A model generated the notes under the pieces. That model had not been told where the DNA came from, searched no databases, and worked only from the letters and a program-made list of their open reading frames with translations. Made by a program: the position numbers and the translations under genes. A DNA stretch of 24,846 nucleotides from a virus: the IMG/VR virus record IMGVR_UViG_3300032820_000108, positions 1 to 24,846 of that record. One strand, 5' to 3'. Positions 10,551 through 16,028 of this stretch are shown piece after piece; within the stretch, counting starts at the first letter, position 1; each line of letters opens with the position of its first letter.

Positions 10551-10778
10551 ATGGAATATTACGGAGTAAAAGGACATGTGGATTTGCTCAGAAACTCTGA
10601 GACTGGTGCAATTGTGAATACTAATGATTTAGATTATGAAAAGTACATGTCGAGACGTGATGCTAAAAAAGCAGAGGTTCAACACTCTGAGAATATTGAG
10701 CAAGATCTTGCCAATTTAAAGAATGAAATTAATGAGATCAAATCTTTACTTAAGGAGTTAGTTTCAAATGTCAACTAA
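10551..10778 (+). CDS. Small conserved-looking protein with C-terminal coiled coil
   Basis: A 75-residue protein of unknown function. The N-terminal half contains YYGVKGHVDLLRNSETGAIV, which looks like a small beta unit. The C-terminal 35 residues are a strong amphipathic helix with leucines and isoleucines in heptad spacing (IEQDLANLKNEINEIKSLLK), so it probably oligomerises or docks on a partner helix. Its start lies 1 base after the giant gene stop and its last 11 bases overlap the next gene, so the three are translationally coupled. It is probably a minor virion or assembly protein by context only. Confidence 0.75.
   Translation: MEYYGVKGHVDLLRNSETGAIVNTNDLDYEKYMSRRDAKKAEVQHSENIEQDLANLKNEINEIKSLLKELVSNVN
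10752..10757 (+). promoter_or_regulatory. Ribosome binding site inside the upstream gene
   Basis: AAGGAG lies 10 bases before ATG 10768, within the coding sequence of the small coiled-coil gene, and fixes the overlapping start of the next gene. Confidence 0.6.
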
Positions 10779-11415
10779 AAGCTTTACATTTGATCCCGAA
10801 GCAGGAGTTCCATCCGCAGCGGATTTAGCCCTTTATGGTGGTGCTAATTTTAGAAATATTTTTAATGTAACTACTACTTCAAATACAAAGTATGATTTGA
10901 CAGGGTGGACGGGTTCTGCTCAGATGAGAAAAAGTACCAGTGTAGGTTCAACAACAGTTGCTTCTGCTACTTTCACCGTAGGATTTACAAGTGCTTATGA
11001 TGGACAATTTACTATTTCATTAGGTACAACAGCCACACGAAGTCTTGCTGAAGGAAGATATGAATATAATATATTAATGACTCCTGAGGTTGAAACCAAA
11101 TCAGTTCTTGATACTGCTATTGCGGTAGGATCAACAGTAGGAGTAGGAAGTACTGCATTTACTGTCAATTCCATTACAAATGTTGCAGTAGGTGATTCGA
11201 TAACTGTAGGTTCTGCTCTAACCAGTGTTTATATTAATGCTACGGAATCTTCGGGTGGTTTGTCTACTGCTTATATTGGAAGTGCCTCTACTTCACCGTT
11301 AGAGGTATTACCAGGCACAGCAGTTACTTTTAATAGAGTAGGAAGTGCTACTACTGTTTATAATATGGTAAATGGTAATATACTCGTTTATGCGGGTATT
11401 GCCTCGGCACCCTAA
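10768..11415 (+). CDS. BppU-like small virion structural protein with an inserted module
   Basis: A 215-residue protein. Residues about 30-110 follow a pattern I know from phage baseplate-upper-protein-like domains: a strand with SAQMRKS, ATFTVGFTSAYDGQFTISL, then LAEGRYEYNILM, and finally at the C-terminus a strand of the type MVNGNILVYAGIAS, which normally follows directly. Here about 75 residues of Gly/Ser/Thr/Val-rich sequence (GSTVGVGSTAFTV, then VAVGDSITVGS) are placed between the last two strands, so the domain looks interrupted by an insert. A role as a small tail or baseplate decoration protein is inferred from fold pattern and position next to gp13. The start is supported by AAGGAG 10 bases upstream. 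Confidence 0.7.
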   Translation: MSTKSFTFDPEAGVPSAADLALYGGANFRNIFNVTTTSNTKYDLTGWTGSAQMRKSTSVGSTTVASATFTVGFTSAYDGQFTISLGTTATRSLAEGRYEYNILMTPEVETKSVLDTAIAVGSTVGVGSTAFTVNSITNVAVGDSITVGSALTSVYINATESSGGLSTAYIGSASTSPLEVLPGTAVTFNRVGSATTVYNMVNGNILVYAGIASAP

Positions 11416-11418
11416 ATA
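11411..11418 (+). promoter_or_regulatory. Late promoter upstream of gene 13, overlapping a stop codon
   Basis: CCTAAATA contains the TAA stop of the upstream gene (11413-11415) and lies 19 bases before ATG 11438. CTAAATA is the variant late box of marine T4-like phages. A purine-rich site (AGAGG, 11423-11427) follows for ribosome binding. Confidence 0.55.
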
Positions 11419-11437
11419 TTGTAGAGGTATTGTATAG

Positions 11438-12283
11438 ATGTCTAAACCAGCTTCCAGATCCCAATTTATAGATTACTGTAAAAGACAGTTAGGTGCTCCT
11501 GTACTGGAAATTAATGTTGCCGATGAGCAAATAGAGGATATTGTTGATGATGCTCTTCAATATTTTCAGGAAAGACATTTTGATGGGGTAGCACAGACAT
11601 ATTTAAAGTATAAAGTAACTGATGATGATATTGATAGAGGAAAAGGTCCTGGACAAACGGGAGTAACAGGAATAACTACCACCAGTGCTAGTGCTACGAT
11701 TAATGGAACAGAGATACAATTTGATTATGAGGAGAATAGTAATTATCTAGAAATTCCTCCTGCTATTATTGGTTGTACAAAAGTTTTCCATTTTGATGGA
11801 GCAAATACTATTACCAATAATATGTTTAGTGTTAAATATCAATTATTCTTAAATGATATTTACTTTTTTGGTGCTTTGGAGATGTTGACTTATGCGATGA
11901 CTAAAACGTATTTGTCTGATATTGAGTTCCTATTAACCACTCAGAAACAAATAAGATTTAATCAAAGACAAGATCGTTTATATCTCGATATTGATTGGAG
12001 TAGTCTTAGAGCAGGTGATTATTTGATTATTGATTGTTGGAGAGCAATGGATCCAACCGATTATACAAGAGTATGGAATGATTCTTTCTTGAAACCTTAT
12101 ACTGTTGCTTTAATTAAAAAGCAGTGGGGACAAAATTTATTAAAATTTAATGGAGTTAAATTGCCAGGTGGAATAGAGATGAATGGAAGACAAATATATG
12201 ATGATGCGGAAAAAGAGTTAGACAGAATTAGAGAGATTATGTCTAATACTTATGAACTTCCACCATTAGACATGATAGGATGA
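11438..12283 (+). CDS. gp13: Neck protein gp13
   Basis: Homologue of T4 gp13, which with gp14 forms the neck that closes the filled head and joins it to the tail. The N-terminus (SRSQFIDYCKRQLGAPVLEI, then DEQIEDIVDDALQYFQERHFDG) and the C-terminal block (QWGQNLLKFNGVKLPGG, ending in YELPPLDMIG) are the family hallmarks of marine T4-like gp13. At 281 residues it is slightly shorter than T4 gp13 (309). A short Thr/Gly-rich stretch (GVTGITTTSASATINGTEI) lies at about residues 74-92 between the helical N-terminus and the core. It is encoded one base before gp14 in an obvious operon. ATG 11438 has AGAGG 10 bases upstream. Confidence 0.95.
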   Translation: MSKPASRSQFIDYCKRQLGAPVLEINVADEQIEDIVDDALQYFQERHFDGVAQTYLKYKVTDDDIDRGKGPGQTGVTGITTTSASATINGTEIQFDYEENSNYLEIPPAIIGCTKVFHFDGANTITNNMFSVKYQLFLNDIYFFGALEMLTYAMTKTYLSDIEFLLTTQKQIRFNQRQDRLYLDIDWSSLRAGDYLIIDCWRAMDPTDYTRVWNDSFLKPYTVALIKKQWGQNLLKFNGVKLPGGIEMNGRQIYDDAEKELDRIREIMSNTYELPPLDMIG

Positions 12284-12284
12284 T

Positions 12285-13736
12285 ATGGCACTTAACCCGT
12301 ATTTTCAACAAGGTTCTCGATCTGAACAAAATTTAGTACAAGATTTAATCAACGAACAGTTGAGGATGTATGGTGTTGAGGTGCATTATTTACCTCGTAA
12401 ATATATTTCAGAAACAACTGTAATAAGAGAAGTAGTTAGATCAAAATTTGATGATGCTTATCCCTTAGAAGCATATTTGGATACTTATGATGGTTATGGG
12501 GAAAATCCTGTAATATTATCAAAGTTTGGTATTGAGCAAAAGAATGAAGTAACATTAACTATTTCAAAAGATAGGTGGGAGACTTATATTGAACCTCTAA
12601 TGGAAAATGAGGCTAATGTAAAACTTACCACTAGACCTAAGGAAGGAGATCTAATTTATTTTCCGCTAGGTGATCGTTTATTTGAGATTAAGTTTGTAGA
12701 ACATGAAAAGCCTTTTTATCAACTTAAAAAGACTTATGTTTATACTCTTCGATGTGAACTCTTCGTTTACGAGGATGAGGTTATTGATACTGGGGTTGAG
12801 GAAATTGATGATTCTCTAATTGGAGATGATTATGATGGTGTAGCAGGAGATGGTCTTTCAACAATTATTGGACCCACTCAAACTCTTACTTTGGTGGGAA
12901 CAGGAGTTACAGCAACTGCTGTGACGGGTATTGTTACAGGTGGTATTAGATACATTGAACTTTCTAATAGAGGGGGAGGATATCTAGGTGGTCCGACTGT
13001 GGCTATTTCTTCTGCACCATCAGGTGGAATAACTGGTATCGCCACAGTACGCTTTATTGCAGGTATGGTAGTATGTAATAAGGCAGTTAATCCAGCCACA
13101 AGATCGATTCAGAATGTAGATTTACAAAATGCGGGGGCGGGTTATGCTATAACTAATCCTCCTGTAATTAGTATATTTGGTAATGGAGGAAGTGGTGCAG
13201 CAGGAACTGCGGTGGTAAGTAATGATGGTATAGGTATTGTAACCGTTACCGCAGGTGGTAGTGGATATACTACAAGTCCAACTATTTCCTTTACAAGTGA
13301 AATATTTAAGACTGGTGTTAGTACTGCTGGTGCTGCTGCTACTGCCGTCTTGGATTCTAGTGGCAGTATTACTGCTATCAATATAACTAATGCTGGTATG
13401 GGATATAGTACCGCACCCATATTAAATATCACTGGCGCAGGGGTAACCTATAGTGGTAACTTCGACTTTAATGAGGAAGTCGTTGGGTCTATCAGTAGCA
13501 CTACTGCTAGGGTAAGGACTTGGAATGCAGAAACCAATGTAATAGAATTGGCTTCGGTAAGTGGATCATGGACATTAGGAGAGAAATTAGTAGGTCAGCA
13601 ATCAGGTGCAGTACATGCAATAAGACAGATTGATTTGGATCCATTGGAAGATGGGTTTGCGGATAATTTGAAGATAGAAGAAGCAGCAGATGATATTTTA
13701 GACTTTACAGAACAGAATCCATTCGGGACACCATAA
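12285..13736 (+). CDS. gp14: Neck protein gp14, enlarged by inserted repeats
   Basis: Homologue of T4 gp14, the second neck protein. Residues 1-195 match T4 closely: MYGVEVHYLPRKYI (T4 RGVECYYVPREYV), AYLDTYDGYG, NEVTLTI, and EGDLIYFPLGDRLFEI (T4 EGDLIYFPMDNSLFEI). T4 gp14 has 256 residues; this one has 483. The surplus is a run of four GxGY units between about residues 200 and 385 (NRGGGYLG, NAGAGYAI, AGGSGYTT, NAGMGYST) followed by a unit of the type FNEEVVGSISSTTARV and LGEKLVGQQSGAV (about 390-445). The C-terminus (DPLEDGFADN to DFTEQNPFG) resumes the family-like tail. The insert probably projects from the neck surface; its function is unknown. AGGA at 12277-12280 precedes the start, inside the end of gp13. 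Confidence 0.93.
   Translation: MALNPYFQQGSRSEQNLVQDLINEQLRMYGVEVHYLPRKYISETTVIREVVRSKFDDAYPLEAYLDTYDGYGENPVILSKFGIEQKNEVTLTISKDRWETYIEPLMENEANVKLTTRPKEGDLIYFPLGDRLFEIKFVEHEKPFYQLKKTYVYTLRCELFVYEDEVIDTGVEEIDDSLIGDDYDGVAGDGLSTIIGPTQTLTLVGTGVTATAVTGIVTGGIRYIELSNRGGGYLGGPTVAISSAPSGGITGIATVRFIAGMVVCNKAVNPATRSIQNVDLQNAGAGYAITNPPVISIFGNGGSGAAGTAVVSNDGIGIVTVTAGGSGYTTSPTISFTSEIFKTGVSTAGAAATAVLDSSGSITAINITNAGMGYSTAPILNITGAGVTYSGNFDFNEEVVGSISSTTARVRTWNAETNVIELASVSGSWTLGEKLVGQQSGAVHAIRQIDLDPLEDGFADNLKIEEAADDILDFTEQNPFGTP
12885..13440 (+). repeat. Four GxGY protein modules inserted in gp14
   Basis: The translated segment holds four imperfect units of about 40-60 residues. Each has a strand, an N/G-x-G-x-GY turn, a P- or T-containing strand and a Gly/Ala-rich connector. 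The same unit recurs in three other genes of the window. The antisense strand stays open here only because of codon composition. Confidence 0.7.
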
Positions 13737-13739
13737 ATA
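13732..13739 (+). promoter_or_regulatory. Late promoter upstream of the His-repeat cassette, overlapping the gp14 stop
   Basis: CATAAATA includes the TAA stop of gp14 (13734-13736). It lies 37 bases before ATG 13777 and 9 bases before a sigma-70-like extended -10 box, so the cassette may have both an early and a late promoter. Confidence 0.55.
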
Positions 13740-13742
13740 TTT

Positions 13743-13753
13743 TGTGCTATAAT
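13743..13753 (+). promoter_or_regulatory. Extended -10 (sigma-70-like) promoter of the accessory cassette
   Basis: TGTGCTATAAT contains a perfect TATAAT with TG one base upstream, the extended -10 form that can work without a good -35 box; I see no TTGACA-like -35. The same 11 bases occur again at 24537-24547 before gp20. The predicted transcript start falls near 13760, in a short palindrome. Confidence 0.5.
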
Positions 13754-13755
13754 AT

Positions 13756-13766
13756 AGGATAATCCT
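13756..13766. promoter_or_regulatory. Palindrome at the predicted transcription start
   Basis: AGGATAATCCT is a perfect 5-bp dyad around a central A, placed just after the -10 box. It could be an operator or merely a chance palindrome. Confidence 0.3.
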
Positions 13767-13776
13767 CCCTTCTCCT

Positions 13777-13950
13777 ATGAATAAAGATCTGGCACGTATC
13801 GCTGACAGTCTTGAAAGAATCGCTAAGATTCTTGAAGATGGTCCATTGCATATAAATATTGATCATGGTCATATTGAACATATCGACCATCTTGATCATG
13901 TCGATAATATTGATCATGGTGATGTAGATGTCCACAATCACGCATTTTAA
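13777..13950 (+). CDS. His/Asp-repeat miniprotein
   Basis: A 57-residue protein. Residues 1-20 form an amphipathic helix (MNKDLARIADSLERIAKILE), a type seen in many small phage proteins. Residues 24-57 are a near-perfect period-three tract: hydrophobic residue, Asp or Glu, then His (units such as IDH, IEH, IDH, LDH, VDN, IDH), with 9 His and 8 acidic residues in the last 34. Such a tract could bind divalent metal or stack as strands. The codon pattern and the helix argue that it is really translated. No Shine-Dalgarno site precedes the ATG; instead there is a pyrimidine run. It ends 2 bases before the DUF2997 gene, so it heads a three-gene cassette between gp14 and gp15. No function is known to me. 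Confidence 0.7.
   Translation: MNKDLARIADSLERIAKILEDGPLHINIDHGHIEHIDHLDHVDNIDHGDVDVHNHAF
13851..13858 (+). promoter_or_regulatory. Possible internal late promoter box in the miniprotein gene
   Basis: An exact TATAAATA lies inside the coding sequence, 94 bases before the DUF2997 start. It may fire for the downstream pair or may be a by-product of the codons for His-Ile-Asn-Ile. Confidence 0.25.
13855..13920 (+). repeat. 15-base direct repeat within the His-repeat tract
   Basis: AATATTGATCATGGT occurs at 13855-13869 and again at 13906-13920, 51 bases (17 codons) apart, in the same frame. The copies flank further related GAxCAT units, so the tract probably grew by local duplication. Confidence 0.8.
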
Positions 13951-13952
13951 TC

Positions 13953-14171
13953 ATGACAACACAACAAACTCTTAAGTTTAATATTCGACAAGATGGAACT
14001 GTAACCGAAGAGGTTATAGGTGCGGTTGGTAATGAATGTGAACAACTTACTTCTCTAATAGAAGAAAATCTAGGTGTTGTATCTCAAAAAGAACATAAAC
14101 CAGAATATTTTCAACAATTGGCGGGTGAGGTAGAAGTAGAAGAATGGTCCCACGATTCGGAGTGCGCGTAA
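13953..14171 (+). CDS. DUF2997 family small protein
   Basis: A 72-residue protein that I recognise as DUF2997 from the N-terminal strand pair (LKFNIRQDGTVTEEVIGAVG), the single Cys (C29 in NECEQLTSLIEENLG) and the acidic tail. DUF2997 genes commonly sit beside DUF1257/Ycf35 genes in cyanobacteria and other bacteria, exactly as here; the biochemical function is not established. Its stop overlaps the next ATG (TAATG), so the two are translationally coupled. Its presence inside a virion gene block suggests a host-derived auxiliary gene expressed late. Confidence 0.8.
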   Translation: MTTQQTLKFNIRQDGTVTEEVIGAVGNECEQLTSLIEENLGVVSQKEHKPEYFQQLAGEVEVEEWSHDSECA

Positions 14172-14551
14172 TGTCACATTTCAGTACTATAAAAACAAAA
14201 ATCAAAGAAAAACCTATTTTACTTGAAGCACTTCAATTATTAGGACATGATATAAATGAGGATGTTAAACTCGAAAATCCTCTTGATCATGAGCATAAAC
14301 AGTGGCAAGTGGATGTTGCTGTTGGTGATGACATTGGATTTCGTTTGAATAAAGACGGGGTTTATGAACTGGTTACAGATCTTCAAACTTGGAGTCAACC
14401 AATACCACCAGAAAGATTCATTGAAAAAGTAACCCAACAGTATGCAAGAATGAGTATTCATAATACTGTAAAAGAACTTGGGTTTGAAGTTGCAGAAGAA
14501 TGGGAGATGGATGACAACTCCATAGAATTGACTGTAACTCGTTGGGTATAA
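14171..14551 (+). CDS. ycf35: Ycf35-like protein (DUF1257)
   Basis: A 126-residue homologue of Ycf35, a conserved cyanobacterial and red-plastid protein of unknown function. The start MSHFSTIKTKIK is the family signature. LLEALQLLG, the HKQWQVDVAVGDDIGFRLNKDG-type core and the ending ELTVTRWV also fit, and the length equals the family's. An upstream in-frame ATG at 14144 would add 9 residues lying in the DUF2997 gene; ATG 14171, coupled to the DUF2997 stop, is preferred because the family starts there. It was likely acquired from a cyanobacterial host together with DUF2997. A role in host physiology during infection is inference. Confidence 0.85.
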   Translation: MSHFSTIKTKIKEKPILLEALQLLGHDINEDVKLENPLDHEHKQWQVDVAVGDDIGFRLNKDGVYELVTDLQTWSQPIPPERFIEKVTQQYARMSIHNTVKELGFEVAEEWEMDDNSIELTVTRWV

Positions 14552-14554
14552 ATA
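14547..14554 (+). promoter_or_regulatory. Consensus late promoter upstream of gene 15
   Basis: An exact T4 consensus TATAAATA overlaps the Ycf35 stop codon (14549-14551), 21 bases before ATG 14576. Confidence 0.7.
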
Positions 14555-14575
14555 TATTATACTAGGACTATAACA

Positions 14576-15586
14576 ATGTTTGAATATTTTTATAACGAAA
14601 TTTTGAGGAGAACCATCATTGCGTTTGGTACTCTTTTTAATGGTATTACTATTAAGCAAGAGGGTTCTGATATAAGAGTTCCTTTGGCATATGGTCCTAC
14701 TCAGAAGTTTTTAGCACGTTTAACTCAAACACCAGATTTAAATAAGGCAACGGCAATTACTTTGCCACGAATGTCTTTTGAATTTACTGGTTTAACTTAT
14801 GATCCCTCACGTAAAGTTACTACCACTCAGCAATTTGTAGTAAAAGATCCTACTGATGGGACAGAATCGAAAAAGGCATATATGCCTGTTCCATATAATA
14901 TGCAATTTGAACTTGCTGTTATGTGTAAATTAAATGATGATGCACTGCAAATTACAGAGCAGATATTACCTTATTTTCAACCAGCATATAGTGTTAGTGT
15001 AAATTTAGTTGGAAGTATTAATGAGAAGAGAGATATTCCTATTGTCTTAGAAAATATTACAATGCAGGATGATTATGAAGGAGATTTTGAGCAGAGAAGA
15101 GTTCTTCTTTATACTTTAAGATTTACGGCGAAAACTTACATGTTTGGTCCTGTTTCTTCTGCTACCGACGATATTGTTAAGAAGGTTCGTGTTAGTTACC
15201 TTACTGGTACAGATACTACGAATACTTCCAGAGATCTTACATACACTGTTACACCAAGAGCAGTTAAGAGTTACGATGGTCCTGTTGTAACTACTCTTAA
15301 TGAAGATCTTAATCTCACCGAAGTAGAGATTGCATTAACAGATGCAACTAATATTGCCGTTGATCAATACATCTATATTGATCAAGAAGAAATGCTTGTT
15401 ACAACTGTTAATAATAATTCAATAGTTGTGATGAGAGCACAGGATGGAACGGCTGCTGCTTCTCATGTTAAGGGAACTTCAGTAAGAGTTGTTAATCCTA
15501 CGGTAGCTGATAATGCTGTTGTTCAGGATGATAATGCTCTTATTGAAGAGGGTGATGACTTTGGATTTGATGGTATTATCTCATGA
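14576..15586 (+). CDS. gp15: Tail sheath stabiliser and completion protein gp15
   Basis: Homologue of T4 gp15, the hexameric cap that terminates the tail and docks to the neck. The start MFEYFYNEILRRTIIAFGTL parallels T4 MFGYFYNSSFRRYATLMGDL. QILPYFQPAYSVSV (T4 QILPYFQPHFNTTM) and the KRDIPIVLENI strand complete the match. The protein has 336 residues against 272 in T4. The extra C-terminal segment, about residues 235-312, carries a unit of the form DQYIYIDQEEMLVTTV, then NNSIVVMRAQDGT, then HVKGTSVRVV, which also occurs in the giant protein. The C-terminus is acidic. Its TGA stop overlaps the gp16 start in ATGA. Confidence 0.93.
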   Translation: MFEYFYNEILRRTIIAFGTLFNGITIKQEGSDIRVPLAYGPTQKFLARLTQTPDLNKATAITLPRMSFEFTGLTYDPSRKVTTTQQFVVKDPTDGTESKKAYMPVPYNMQFELAVMCKLNDDALQITEQILPYFQPAYSVSVNLVGSINEKRDIPIVLENITMQDDYEGDFEQRRVLLYTLRFTAKTYMFGPVSSATDDIVKKVRVSYLTGTDTTNTSRDLTYTVTPRAVKSYDGPVVTTLNEDLNLTEVEIALTDATNIAVDQYIYIDQEEMLVTTVNNNSIVVMRAQDGTAAASHVKGTSVRVVNPTVADNAVVQDDNALIEEGDDFGFDGIIS

Positions 15587-15996
15587 GTAATCAATTAGAT
15601 AAAGCTTTTAATATAACTCCTGAGGTGGTAGAGGAGGAAAAATCTACCGTGGGCATCCAAAAACCTGACAGGTTAACCAAGGATGATATAACCAAAGATT
15701 ATGAATATACCAGAGGTAATCTTTATTCTATAATAGAAAAAGGTCAAGAAGCAATTAATGGTATTCTTGAAATTGCCCAAGAAAGTGAGATGCCAAGAGC
15801 ATATGAAGTAGCAGGACAATTAATTAAAAGTGTTTCTGATGCCACTGATAAATTATTAGACCTTCAGAAAAAAATTAAGGAAGTTAATGAGGAAGATAAG
15901 AAAGGTCCTACCAGTGTAACTAATAATGCTTTATTTGTTGGATCTACTGCTGATTTGGCAAAGTTGATCAAAGGAGAAACCTCCAAAAAGCAGTAA
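15583..15996 (+). CDS. gp16: Small terminase subunit gp16
   Basis: A 137-residue homologue of T4 gp16, the small terminase that regulates the gp17 motor and recognises DNA during packaging. The core DYEYTRGNLYSIIEKGQEAI, then PRAYEVAGQLIKSV and KLLDLQKKIKEV, is the two-helix coiled-coil centre typical of the family. T4 gp16 has 164 residues; the marine forms are shorter. The N- and C-terminal tails are charged and low in conservation. The start overlaps the gp15 stop (ATGA), giving tight co-expression with tail completion. Three genes separate it from gp17, unlike T4 where 16 and 17 are adjacent. Confidence 0.9.
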   Translation: MSNQLDKAFNITPEVVEEEKSTVGIQKPDRLTKDDITKDYEYTRGNLYSIIEKGQEAINGILEIAQESEMPRAYEVAGQLIKSVSDATDKLLDLQKKIKEVNEEDKKGPTSVTNNALFVGSTADLAKLIKGETSKKQ

Positions 15997-16004
15997 AATA
16001 AATA
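15997..16004 (+). promoter_or_regulatory. Late promoter upstream of the coiled-coil fibre-like gene
   Basis: AATAAATA starts one base after the gp16 stop, 24 bases before the GTG start at 16029. GGAG at 16016-16019 supplies the ribosome site. Confidence 0.6.
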
Positions 16005-16028
16005 TAATTGTAGATGGAGTATTTTTAG

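Noticed and set aside
13142-13432. 96-codon minus-strand frame opposite the gp14 repeats
   Set aside because: The Val/Pro/Ala-rich product is the reverse complement of Gly/Thr/Ala-rich repeat codons; no start context or family resemblance.
14144-14170. Earlier ATG for Ycf35
   Set aside because: The nine added residues lie in the DUF2997 gene and the family begins at MSHFSTIK; the TAATG overlap supports 14171.
14240-14659. 139-codon open frame on the minus strand across Ycf35 and the start of gp15
   Set aside because: It lies opposite two secure genes and spans a promoter region, its translation is rich in Asn, Ile, Phe, Ser and Tyr from AT-rich antisense, and every real gene here is on the + strand.
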